From: Paenibacillus oryzisoli | GTDB taxonomy: Bacteria > Bacillota > Bacilli > Paenibacillales > NBRC-103111 | NCBI RefSeq assembly: GCF_001653565.1 | Contig: NZ_LYPB01000058.1 | Span: 1 to 64,000 of the forward strand | DNA: 64,000 nucleotides | Reading direction: 5' to 3' | Shown here: in pieces, positions 38,090-45,150 of the stretch | Layout of the letters: every line of letters starts with the position of its first letter | Position numbering within the stretch: position 1 is the first letter of the stretch | The notes under the pieces: generated by a model | What the model was told of the DNA's origin: nothing | Databases searched by the model: none | What the model saw: the letters and a program-made list of their open reading frames with translations, nothing else | Program-made: the position numbers and the translations under genes

Positions 38090-38469
38090 TTGATATCATC
38101 CACGATCGTTACTCCCACTTGCACATCGCCGCTAAACTTCTCGACTGGCTTATAACCGCCTCGATCAAGAATATCTCTTGCTGCCGTTATTCTATCCTTG
38201 TCCATTGACGAAGGGTTCAACATAATCTCTTTTAGCACTGCGTAAGCCTCAACAGCATCCTCAGCAAAGATTTGACGCAAGTCCCTGTTAAGCTTCTGTT
38301 CAGTTTTGTTGAGATATTGTTGAACTTCAACAGACTTCAACAATCTTGAACCCTGACTGTATGCTGTTTTCTCGGAGTAACCAGCAGCAATAGCAGCTTG
38401 AGTCGCATTGTTACCGTTTTTGAGGTACTCCGTAACAAATATCATAATTTGCGGCCTCAAGTCTGACAT
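38086..38469 (-). CDS. Terminase small subunit (Terminase_2)
   Basis: 127 residues from ATG 38469 (GGAAGTG upstream). The N-terminal HTH-like region (YLKNGNNATQAAIAAGYSEKTAYSQGSRLL) binds packaging DNA, and the C-terminal helix binds the large subunit. An in-frame upstream GTG at 38577 would add a Trp-rich stretch unlike this family, so it is rejected. Confidence 0.85.
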   Translation of the reverse strand: MSDLRPQIMIFVTEYLKNGNNATQAAIAAGYSEKTAYSQGSRLLKSVEVQQYLNKTEQKLNRDLRQIFAEDAVEAYAVLKEIMLNPSSMDKDRITAARDILDRGGYKPVEKFSGDVQVGVTIVDDIK

Positions 38470-38474
38470 ATCAT

Positions 38475-38552
38475 TCACTTCCTCTCTGTAATATACATAC
38501 CAAAACCAATGCCACCAAATGCAAAAAGGAAATGACCCCCAACATAGCGCAT
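38475..38552 (-). CDS. Tiny hydrophobic peptide before terminase (tentative)
   Basis: 25 residues with a Gly-rich membrane-like stretch (FLFAFGGIGFGMYI) and a charged end. The stop overlaps the ribosome region of the terminase small subunit. No strong ribosome site was seen. It may be a leader or chance. Confidence 0.25.
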   Translation of the reverse strand: MRYVGGHFLFAFGGIGFGMYITERK

Positions 38553-38582
38553 CGAGTGCGTCTAGCATTGAGTTCACTTCCC

Positions 38583-38714
38583 TTATGCACTAACTGGGTA
38601 TATGGATCCGAAGGGGTCGCTATAGGTCTGATGTGTTTCAATCAGCACATGTTCGGCTGTGTCTGCGGTCATCACCGTATTAACAAGAGAGTTGTAACGC
38701 ACGACTGCGCACAT
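38583..38714 (-). CDS. Possible 43-residue phage protein (tentative)
   Basis: An open frame from ATG 38714 to 38583 with ordinary amino-acid use, but no good ribosome site; AGGAG lies 24 bases upstream. Otherwise this gap after the regulator gene would hold the late promoter and packaging site. Confidence 0.3.
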   Translation of the reverse strand: MCAVVRYNSLVNTVMTADTAEHVLIETHQTYSDPFGSIYPVSA

Positions 38715-38771
38715 AGCTATCAATACGTTAGCAACTTTCTCCTGATACTATTACTATACTCTAGGTAATGG

Positions 38772-39245
38772 TCAGATAACGGTCGCATAAAGGTCGCATT
38801 CTCTCGCCTTTTCGTGTGTTTCAATCTCGACTAACTTCGTGAATCTTAGTGCATCCGTCAATCTGCCCATAGCCAGCCTGTGATGCTTCTTTACCGTTGT
38901 GACTCCGCAATGCTTACGCTTCGATATCTGTTGCAACGTTATATCCTGCATCCACTTTAACCGTATGACTGACAACTGTTCTTCTGTGAGCGTATCGAGC
39001 GCGCCTTCAATCTCGATTACGGCTGTTTTGTACTTCTGGTAGTCTAAGTAATCCTTGTCGCTTGTGTAGCCCATATCAGCAGGCTTGCCAACCAGTGCGA
39101 AGAATCTCTCCGGCGCGCCCGATCCGCCTGGCATTCCTGAATAATTCGCTATCCCTGCGCTCGGTATCGGTTTGTGTCTCTCATACACGTTAACCGCATG
39201 CTTGTAGGGCAAGTATCTCTTCAGCAACTCTTCTACCTTGCTCAT
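38772..39245 (-). CDS. ArpU/sigma-70-region-4-like phage late transcription regulator
   Basis: 157 residues. The C-terminal HTH (LSVIRLKWMQDITLQQISKRKHCGVTTVKKHHRLAMGRL) resembles sigma region 4 or ArpU/RinA-type late activators of Gram-positive phages, which switch on packaging and lysis genes. It lies directly upstream of the late operon, whose promoter is probably in the 300-bp gap to the terminase small subunit. Confidence 0.75.
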   Translation of the reverse strand: MSKVEELLKRYLPYKHAVNVYERHKPIPSAGIANYSGMPGGSGAPERFFALVGKPADMGYTSDKDYLDYQKYKTAVIEIEGALDTLTEEQLSVIRLKWMQDITLQQISKRKHCGVTTVKKHHRLAMGRLTDALRFTKLVEIETHEKARECDLYATVI

Positions 39246-39256
39246 TTGTATTCACC

Positions 39257-39472
39257 TCACTCAGTTAGCATTTTCAAAACACTTTCCTCGGTTTCTTCCG
39301 TTTCAATCTCAACTCCAGACCTGAGAAGTAATACAGCTTTATTACTCAATCTTCCTGTTGAAATATTTCCAGATGATACTCCATACACAGCATCAATCGC
39401 TTCTTTCCTAACGTGAAAATCTACAGTGTAATTGTATCCATCTCTTTTAATTCTTCGCTTAACAGTTATCAT
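39257..39472 (-). CDS. Small phage protein, unknown
   Basis: 71 residues, AGGGAG 9 bases before the ATG. Basic N-terminus and mixed beta content, no known family. It is one of the small genes between the regulator and early operon. Confidence 0.5.
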   Translation of the reverse strand: MITVKRRIKRDGYNYTVDFHVRKEAIDAVYGVSSGNISTGRLSNKAVLLLRSGVEIETEETEESVLKMLTE

Positions 39473-39507
39473 GTCTTGTTACTCCCTTATCCTAAAATAC
39501 CCCTATA

Positions 39508-39553
39508 CGGCCCACGTTCCACTGTGGTTATTCGGTCGATTCGGAGGCCTTCG
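39508..39553 (-). repeat. Intercistronic hairpin element, copy A
   Basis: On the plus strand ATTCGGTCGATTCGGAGG (39530-39547) matches copies at 43711, 47241 and 49265. The transcribed strand reads CGAATCGACCGAATA. CTATACGGC flanks it, as in copy B. It overlaps the last codons of the 67-residue gene. Confidence 0.6.
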
Positions 39554-39731
39554 GAAAGTTCAAAATCTCACCAATTTGCGCTTCACCCGACTTTATTAGT
39601 CGATCCATCATCAAGGTAACATTAGCAGGTGGCTCTTCATTGAATTTCTTTCTATATAGTTCGCGGTAAGTTTCAGTTAGCGGCTCTACGTAATGTTCTT
39701 TCAAAGCCTTGTTAAAATCTTTAAAGTTCAT
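39528..39731 (-). CDS. Small phage protein, unknown
   Basis: 67 residues, helical. Preceded by a terminator-like hairpin and GGGGGATGAG. Its last codons include copy A of the intercistronic element. No known family. Confidence 0.5.
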   Translation of the reverse strand: MNFKDFNKALKEHYVEPLTETYRELYRKKFNEEPPANVTLMMDRLIKSGEAQIGEILNFPKASESTE

Positions 39732-39753
39732 TCGCTCATCCCCCTTATAGAAA

Positions 39754-39772
39754 GGCGCTCACTAGGAGCGCC
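39754..39772 (-). terminator. Hairpin before the 67-residue gene
   Basis: GGCGCTC-CTAGT-GAGCGCC perfect 7-bp stem followed by TTTCTATAA on the minus strand. Confidence 0.6.
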
Positions 39773-39780
39773 ATGATGCG

Positions 39781-40083
39781 TCAATCAGATTCCGTCGAGC
39801 CTTCTGCACTCTCATATGTCGCTTCGAAAATATCAGGCTTACATGGGTATACCTCGCCTTTTACACCTTTGATGATGTAATCCCCATGATCTCCACGCAT
39901 CGTACCTTCAAGTGTCTTTATATCGCAATACGTTTTTGTAAACTCAAATGGTCCTGAATCCTCATCTTCGCTGTATGTAATGATTTCATTTGTGGTCACT
40001 TTGTCTTGGAACCAATCAGGTCTAGCGTCCATACCCATTCTAAAAGCCTCAATCACCACTGGCTTTTTGCGAAAGTATCCCAT
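39781..40083 (-). CDS. Conserved small phage protein
   Basis: 100 residues with the widespread phage signature YFRKKPVVIEAFRM near the start and GDYIIKGVKGEVYPCKPDIF near the end. This family is common in phage early or intermediate regions; its function is not known to me. GGTGG precedes the ATG. Confidence 0.72.
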   Translation of the reverse strand: MGYFRKKPVVIEAFRMGMDARPDWFQDKVTTNEIITYSEDEDSGPFEFTKTYCDIKTLEGTMRGDHGDYIIKGVKGEVYPCKPDIFEATYESAEGSTESD

Positions 40084-41181
40084 CTACGCCACCGCCTGTG
40101 ATCCGCCATCTAACTTGCCTACACGCTTCTCGATGGAATCAATCCACGTTTGCATATCAAGGTTCGACTGCTCTAACGCTGAGATTCTTTCTTCGACTGT
40201 CTGTCCAGGTACTTCCACACTTTGCTGTCCTTCAGCCACTGGACCGATTGCGGGGACGTCCGGTACTTCTGGCGCTTCGGCTCGGGGTAATTCTGGAAAC
40301 GGTACCTCCGGAGTTACGCTGTCTTGAATGGTCTCAGTAGCCTGTTCAACAGGTGCGTTATCCTCACTTGTAGCGGTTGTTTCGGCAATCCCATTGTCCG
40401 CACGAAACTGGCTTACCTCGGACTCTTGAATCACTATGTAACTCTTAAGCGCATAATGCGGAATCGTGAATGATTCGCCTGTAGCTGCTAAATTAACCGT
40501 GTATAACTTGATGAAAAGTGGGTTGTCAGGAATAACATTATAAATTGTACGCTCCAACTTAATTTTCGCATCATTCTCTGCTTTCTTGCGCTGTTCTTCC
40601 TCGGTATTTGTAGTTTTCACACCTGCTGTAGCAGATTTTAGTTGTTCTTGAAGCTGTGCAATTTCTTTTTGTGCTTCTTCTAGGAGGTTTGCAAGATTTG
40701 TTCTGTATTGCTGAGTTTGTGTATGATCTAACCGTTCCTGCTCGCGCTCACTTTCAGCCTTTTGACGTTCCTCAGTTTCCTTTTTTAACCGACTTACCAA
40801 ATCACTGTTTTCACCTTCGAGTGTTGCAATTTGTTGACTTAGCCCATCAACTCCAGTTTGAAACAATCCCTTGATGGAAATTGTGGCCGATTGATAAAAC
40901 GATTCATCGATCATCACATCTCGTAGCGTCATCCCATTGCTAATATCCAAGTTCTCAATTTCGTTGAAAAAGTCATCCGTTGACTGTGTTACTCGATCTT
41001 CATGGGCTTGCTGGATCTGGGTAATCTTCACCTGTGTCGCCTGCTCCTGCTCTAGTTCTTTCTTAGCCTCATCCAACGCATTAGCCGTTTGATTTACCGC
41101 AGCCTCATTACGCGGACTTTGATTGTTCAATGCCTCTAATTCAGCTTGCAAACGATCAACTTTTTGTTGTGCAGTTTCCAT
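40084..41181 (-). CDS. Long coiled-coil phage protein
   Basis: 365 residues. Heptad-like Gln/Glu/Ala-rich helices dominate residues 1-60 and 100-215, and the C-terminus is Pro/Glu-rich. No enzymatic motif. GGGAGG precedes the ATG. It might be an internal or accessory virion protein, or a DNA-metabolism accessory; not assigned. Confidence 0.6.
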   Translation of the reverse strand: METAQQKVDRLQAELEALNNQSPRNEAAVNQTANALDEAKKELEQEQATQVKITQIQQAHEDRVTQSTDDFFNEIENLDISNGMTLRDVMIDESFYQSATISIKGLFQTGVDGLSQQIATLEGENSDLVSRLKKETEERQKAESEREQERLDHTQTQQYRTNLANLLEEAQKEIAQLQEQLKSATAGVKTTNTEEEQRKKAENDAKIKLERTIYNVIPDNPLFIKLYTVNLAATGESFTIPHYALKSYIVIQESEVSQFRADNGIAETTATSEDNAPVEQATETIQDSVTPEVPFPELPRAEAPEVPDVPAIGPVAEGQQSVEVPGQTVEERISALEQSNLDMQTWIDSIEKRVGKLDGGSQAVA

Positions 41182-41273
41182 GTGTTACCTCCCGAATTTT
41201 CACGTAATTTATTACGTTAATTATACCATATTTCAGCAAAAACAACCATTAAATCAGTGTATTTAATCAAAAT

Positions 41274-41489
41274 TTAATCATGAGTGCCTGAATACTTACG
41301 ATAACTTTTAAATGCTAATTCTGGCGTTGTCTCACTTCCTTTCGTATGGAATCCGATCGCTTGTTTCGGCACGTCTTTCTGCTCCAATTTATCAAGCCGA
41401 TGTTTCAGCGCTTCTATCTGCAGATGCTGGTGGTAAATTACTTTTTTAGCTGCTTCGTCTGTGATCTTTGATATCAACGACTCGTTCAT
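41274..41489 (-). CDS. Small helical phage protein
   Basis: 71 residues, with a leucine-zipper-like stretch (LQIEALKHRLDKLEQ). Strong AAAGGTGG upstream. It overlaps the next gene by 44 bp. Unknown function. Confidence 0.5.
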   Translation of the reverse strand: MNESLISKITDEAAKKVIYHQHLQIEALKHRLDKLEQKDVPKQAIGFHTKGSETTPELAFKSYRKYSGTHD

Positions 41490-41631
41490 TCAAACCACCA
41501 CCTTTCGTGACCGATTTAAACGCCTCTGTGAGCGCCAAACTATTCTTGATGATATTTGGGTCGTCCGACATTATCAGAACTCCACAGTGACGCCCTGAGG
41601 CGCTTGTAACGCTTGCCATAGTCATAGCCAT
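41446..41631 (-). CDS. Small phage protein, unknown
   Basis: 61 residues from ATG 41631 (GGAGCG 8 bases upstream). No family recognised; part of the early operon. Confidence 0.45.
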   Translation of the reverse strand: MAMTMASVTSASGRHCGVLIMSDDPNIIKNSLALTEAFKSVTKGGGLNERVVDIKDHRRSS

Positions 41632-41635
41632 AATG

Positions 41636-41875
41636 TCATCGCTCCTTTTTGTACATCGCACACGCTCGATAATTAACTCTATGATCAGTACCAGGTCCAT
41701 GAGTAATGCCCCTTAACTCGCATTTGTAGTATTTGTTCTGACCTGGCTGAATTTGGATGAGATTATCACATGTCTTGCATTTTTCATTGGGGCCTTTGCC
41801 GTAAAGAACAACCATTGGGTTATCATAGTCACGGTCGACCACTTGTTTATCGTCGAATAACTCTACTTGGCTCAT
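41636..41875 (-). CDS. Small Cys-rich phage protein (possible zinc binding)
   Basis: 79 residues from ATG 41875 (GGGGAG upstream). Contains CKTC, then two more Cys spaced like a zinc ribbon. Common in phage early regions, role unknown. Overlaps the 30-residue gene by 4 bp. Confidence 0.55.
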   Translation of the reverse strand: MSQVELFDDKQVVDRDYDNPMVVLYGKGPNEKCKTCDNLIQIQPGQNKYYKCELRGITHGPGTDHRVNYRACAMYKKER

Positions 41876-41964
41876 CTCGTCACTCCCCATAACAATATCC
41901 AAATTGGCATAGATAGCAGAAATCCGTAGAATAGTCCCTTAGCTGTGCTCAGGTCATCTTTCAT
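41872..41964 (-). CDS. Tiny membrane peptide
   Basis: 30 residues with one membrane helix (GLFYGFLLSMPIWILLWGV), joined by ATGA overlaps to both neighbours. The overlaps strongly support translation. Function unknown. Confidence 0.55.
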   Translation of the reverse strand: MKDDLSTAKGLFYGFLLSMPIWILLWGVTR

Positions 41965-42320
41965 ACTGGAACCATATCAGGGTTTTCGTGGATGTTGCCA
42001 ATGACTTCTACATCGTAGTCTGTCCAACGAAAATGATTGCTTGTGCTGCATTCGATGTAGAAAGAAGCATTCGCAAAAGAAACTTTTCCCGTTCGTTCTG
42101 GCATATTATTCAGATAAGTGTCGGTGAAAGAAACAATATCCCCCTCATAAACTTCCTTGCCGTTGCGATCCTTAAGTCCCGTAAATTGCATAATAGTTAA
42201 CGGCTGCCCTTGGTTTTTCCATACTAAGCAATCCCCTGGCTTATCGTCATAAAACATCTTTGGTTCGTATTGATGCGAATATCTGCCTGGATGCCATCCT
42301 CTGAACTTATATTCTTTCAT
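41961..42320 (-). CDS. YopX family phage protein
   Basis: 119 residues with the YopX-family core: KEYKFRGWHP, IMQFTGLKDRNGKEVYEGDIV and a C-terminal VEVIGNIHENPDM. The family is widespread in Firmicute phages; its biochemical role is not known to me. It overlaps recU by 4 bp. Confidence 0.85.
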   Translation of the reverse strand: MKEYKFRGWHPGRYSHQYEPKMFYDDKPGDCLVWKNQGQPLTIMQFTGLKDRNGKEVYEGDIVSFTDTYLNNMPERTGKVSFANASFYIECSTSNHFRWTDYDVEVIGNIHENPDMVPV

Positions 42321-42820
42321 GCTATCGCCTCCACATGTTTCAAATAATCAAACACTATGCCATTCTCGTGATGAACTTCACGTATACACTGAGTGAAATG
42401 CTTGTAAGGGATGCTGCTGCCGTAAAGGGATGATGCTATTACAAATTCTTGCAAGTTCATGAGAAATATCTGTCCGTGCGATTTGAAATCGATAATTACA
42501 AACGCTATGCCGCCGTTCTTTTCCCAATCAATCATGAAGTCGATTTGATGCTGTTCTATATTCGCCAGTGGGAACCGCGTCTTGTTCTCAGTTTGTTTAG
42601 CATCGAACGCTATTGCCATTCCCTTGTAAACGCCTAGGAAGTCCACTGTGCTCTTTTTCTCAGGGAATGCACTAACTATCCTCTTACCGTTCCTAACGAC
42701 CTTCCAGGGCGTAGCAACCTTCTGTATCTGCGCGATACCTTTGGCCGCATACTGCTGATTGGCGTATTCGATGAGTGTTTCTAGTCCCATCCCTCTGTTT
42801 GCATGCGCTCTGCTCTTCAC
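42317..42820 (-). CDS. recU: Holliday junction resolvase RecU
   Basis: 167 residues from GTG 42820, 8 bases after GGAGG. The RecU signature NRGMGLETLIE comes first, with PD-(D/E)XK nuclease residues following (VDFLGVYKGMAIAFDAKQT). It cuts four-way junctions during phage recombination and replication. Starts inside the stop of a 42-residue gene (GTGA overlap). Confidence 0.88.
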   Translation of the reverse strand: MKSRAHANRGMGLETLIEYANQQYAAKGIAQIQKVATPWKVVRNGKRIVSAFPEKKSTVDFLGVYKGMAIAFDAKQTENKTRFPLANIEQHQIDFMIDWEKNGGIAFVIIDFKSHGQIFLMNLQEFVIASSLYGSSIPYKHFTQCIREVHHENGIVFDYLKHVEAIA

Positions 42821-42945
42821 CACTTCTCCCTCCGAACTTCTATCGAGCTGAACCAGTCGCCGTATTCCTTGGCTTTCTCCCACGCTTTGGTCGCGTCCTT
42901 TGTTTTGTAGAGTAAGAAGCCATTATGATAAATGTTTATGATCAT
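42817..42945 (-). CDS. Small phage protein coupled to recU
   Basis: 42 residues, basic and Trp-rich (KAWEKAKEYGDWFSSIEV). It joins its neighbours by a GTGA overlap downstream and an ATGA overlap upstream. Function unknown. Confidence 0.55.
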   Translation of the reverse strand: MIINIYHNGFLLYKTKDATKAWEKAKEYGDWFSSIEVRREKW

Positions 42946-43112
42946 GCCCCAATCCCCCTCGCCCCCGCCAATATCCCCAGCACTCGCTTCACCGTAATCT
43001 TGTACCTCTCCTCATACCACTTCGCAAACTCCGCATCGCCCAAATCAGAGCGAATTTGCCGCGTTTCGAGTACGCTCTGCACCACGCCGTCTAGTCGTTG
43101 TAGCTGCATCAT
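42942..43112 (-). CDS. Small phage protein, unknown
   Basis: 56 residues from an ATGATG whose first codon overlaps the stop of the 178-residue gene. Contains FAKWYEERYKITVKRVLGIL. No family recognised. Confidence 0.55.
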   Translation of the reverse strand: MMQLQRLDGVVQSVLETRQIRSDLGDAEFAKWYEERYKITVKRVLGILAGARGIGA

Positions 43113-43645
43113 GCTAAGCCCTCCCCTTTCGCCTGTAGCATCTCTTTTGCTTTATCCCTCGTTAACCCTGTCAGATCCCACTTCACCGTTCTGTGATACA
43201 ACGTCGAGTCAGGCATGCCGATTCTTCGTGCTATCTCCGACTTGTACTCACCATCAGCAATGGCCTGTATGTACTCATCTGCCGTGAACACGATGGACGG
43301 ATCACCTTTCTTGCGCTTGTTCACAAATGGCGGTTTCACTTTCGGTATTTTCTTAGGTGGTATGCCTCGTTTCTCTCTTTCACGTCTGAGTTCGTACACT
43401 CGGCTAAGACTCTTCTTCTTTTTCTCGGGGTCCACTGCTACTCGCTGCTCTTCCCGATGCGTTACAGCAATCAACTGTTTACCCAGTGCGTTGAGTTGAT
43501 CTGGTATTGGGCACGTCTTGCAGCATTCTGTATCCGTACTCTTGCGGTTAGGGCAGACTAAGCAGTTATTTGCCTCGATCACTTCTATCTGCCTAATCAC
43601 GATTAGTCTCAGCTTACGTTTCTCCTTGCGTTCAATGGCGTTCAT
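43109..43645 (-). CDS. Phage HTH and zinc-finger regulator candidate
   Basis: 178 residues. Four Cys in CLVCPNRKS and CCKTCP, with spacing of a zinc finger, lie in the N-terminal third. The C-terminal half has IADGEYKSEIARRIGMPDSTLYHRTVKW, a helix-turn-helix with a replicative-type HTH pattern. A DNA-binding regulatory role is inferred. AAGGAG upstream. Confidence 0.65.
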   Translation of the reverse strand: MNAIERKEKRKLRLIVIRQIEVIEANNCLVCPNRKSTDTECCKTCPIPDQLNALGKQLIAVTHREEQRVAVDPEKKKKSLSRVYELRREREKRGIPPKKIPKVKPPFVNKRKKGDPSIVFTADEYIQAIADGEYKSEIARRIGMPDSTLYHRTVKWDLTGLTRDKAKEMLQAKGEGLA

Positions 43646-43681
43646 GGTTATCGACTCCTTTGTATGGTGTCTGTTTATTCC

Positions 43682-43738
43682 GCTATACGGCTGCCGCCTT
43701 CGGCTAGGTGATTCGGTCGTTTCGAAGGGCCTGCGGCC
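43682..43738 (-). repeat. Intercistronic hairpin element, copy B
   Basis: In transcript orientation CCTTCG pairs with CGAAGG around a 20-base loop that starts AAACGACCGAAT. Flanks GGCCGCAGGCC and GCCGTATAG also occur in copy A or form hairpins. It separates the 58-residue gene and the 178-residue gene in an otherwise tightly coupled operon. Confidence 0.65.
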
Positions 43739-43914
43739 TAGGATATACCTTTAATTTTATTTGCAGTTACTCTATATGGAATTGTGTCAATATAAATAAT
43801 TGCAGATCCATCACCCTGTACACCTTCAAGCATTGCATCCCATTCTTTATTCACCATCACTGGATCTCCGTTTACATATTCCATAGCAGATTCAATGTAT
43901 TTAACAGCTTTCAT
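43738..43914 (-). CDS. Small phage protein, unknown
   Basis: 58 residues from ATG 43914, overlapping the previous stop by 4 bp. Compact alpha/beta (IESAMEYVNGDPVMVN, YIDTIPYRVT). There is faint resemblance to SspH-type spore proteins, not enough to claim. Confidence 0.55.
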   Translation of the reverse strand: MKAVKYIESAMEYVNGDPVMVNKEWDAMLEGVQGDGSAIIYIDTIPYRVTANKIKGIS

Positions 43915-44105
43915 TTCTCGTCACCACTTTCTTTGTTTTCTTGGCACATACACTCTACATATCCAAGCAAAGCACCAGAACCCTGTTCTACCCATTCTTC
44001 ATCGTTGCAAATCTGGCATTTTGGTTTCTTTTGTTTATCACGCATCATTTTTATTAATAGTGATTGATTTTTCCGTCCGATTTCTGGTGTCCAGTAACTT
44101 GTCAT
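43911..44105 (-). CDS. Small Cys-rich phage protein
   Basis: 64 residues, starting in the stop of the 98-residue gene (ATGA). CQIC and CMC pairs suggest a zinc ribbon. Function unknown. Confidence 0.55.
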   Translation of the reverse strand: MTSYWTPEIGRKNQSLLIKMMRDKQKKPKCQICNDEEWVEQGSGALLGYVECMCQENKESGDEK

Positions 44106-44398
44106 ATTCCATAACACTCCTTACAAAGTTGAGTTGAGTTTCCCTCATCGCCTGTCAGCACAACACAACATCGGCTGCAATTAACATTGTCCCAATTATC
44201 AATACCGTTCCTCACCCAATTTCTAAAGCTTGATTTAAGAATTTTCGTAGTTAAGTGAGTACCTCCGCCGATAACGTACATACCGCGGTTATTTGTGAGA
44301 TAACATTTGGCAAATACAACACGGTCACCATCAAATCTAAGTATTTTTCGCCATATCTTTTTACCGTTTGAGTAGATACCGCCTTCTTTAAGTTCCAT
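44102..44398 (-). CDS. Small phage protein with C-terminal Cys pairs
   Basis: 98 residues from ATG 44398 (AGGTGA upstream). The C-terminus has CSRCCVVLTGDEGNSTQLC, a zinc-ribbon-like cluster. No family recognised; probably nucleic-acid binding by inference. Confidence 0.55.
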   Translation of the reverse strand: MELKEGGIYSNGKKIWRKILRFDGDRVVFAKCYLTNNRGMYVIGGGTHLTTKILKSSFRNWVRNGIDNWDNVNCSRCCVVLTGDEGNSTQLCKECYGI

Positions 44399-44407
44399 GC
44401 ATCTCAC

Positions 44408-44593
44408 CTACCATGGCAATAACTCTGTATCATCTACAGGTTTTGGCTTCAGTCCTTCGTAGTATTTAAATGCGGCCTCAATCTGTTTCAACGTGACACC
44501 TTTTGCTTTTAACGTCCGAATCGCTTGCTTTACTGCAGGATCATCCATTTTCTTTTGTTGCTCCGTTACTGGTAGAAAATCAAATTTGCTCAT
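44408..44593 (-). CDS. Small phage protein, unknown
   Basis: 61 residues, AGGAGATG upstream of the ATG. Helical, with a KGVTLKQIEAAFKYYEGL pattern like a small HTH. Lies after the helicase-loader-like gene. Confidence 0.5.
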   Translation of the reverse strand: MSKFDFLPVTEQQKKMDDPAVKQAIRTLKAKGVTLKQIEAAFKYYEGLKPKPVDDTELLPW

Positions 44594-44625
44594 AGTACAT
44601 CTCCTCTCTTCTCTCCTGCATCAAT

Positions 44626-45150
44626 TTAAGCTCCGTCTTGTAACATCATTCTGTCTCCGTGAAGTCTCTGCATAACATCCTTGGTGCTTTGTAACATTAA
44701 GGCATCGTCGCGCTCTCTTTTAGCGAGTACATCGTATACCTTCAGGAAGTGAGCTCTATCAGCCATTTCATTCTCAGAAAGGCATAGTGTCCTGAATCCA
44801 ATGGATTTAACAACCTTCTTAGTCGTTCCTGTTAGGTAATTCATGGCTTCCTCAATGTTCCAGTGTCCCCATCGCCGTATCGCATGCATGACATCGCCCC
44901 ATGCCTCAATTGCTGTTTTCTCGGGCATCACAGTTATATCGGCGATCCTAGCGCGGACATCTGCAATCGTTGGCGGATAAACGGATTCGGCGATATATTT
45001 TTCGATAGCTGCTTCAGCAACATAAAACTCTGTATCCGCGAGCATCTTAGACCATAGCGAAATGGTTAGTTCCTCTTTATCCTTTTCAGGCCAGTTGCGA
45101 TAATTTACTGAGCACAATCCAATAAGTTTAATAACCTCCGTTTGCTTCAC
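44626..45150 (-). CDS. Helicase loader/inhibitor-like replication protein (G39P/DnaI-like position)
   Basis: 174 residues, helical, from GTG with AGGAGG 9 bases upstream. The N-terminal 60 residues (LIGLCSVNYRNWPEKDKEELTISLWSKML) resemble the phage loader-and-inhibitor-of-G40P family. It follows and overlaps the DnaD-like initiator gene by 23 bp, where loaders are found. It would bring replicative helicase to the origin. Confidence 0.7.
   Translation of the reverse strand: MKQTEVIKLIGLCSVNYRNWPEKDKEELTISLWSKMLADTEFYVAEAAIEKYIAESVYPPTIADVRARIADITVMPEKTAIEAWGDVMHAIRRWGHWNIEEAMNYLTGTTKKVVKSIGFRTLCLSENEMADRAHFLKVYDVLAKRERDDALMLQSTKDVMQRLHGDRMMLQDGA

Noticed and set aside
38532..38768. 78-codon plus-strand frame before the late operon
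   Set aside because: Opposite to the operon, no ribosome site, Cys/His-rich by chance.
43738..43914. SspH-like small acid-soluble spore protein
   Set aside because: Only a faint pattern match; the conserved core of that family is not convincingly present.
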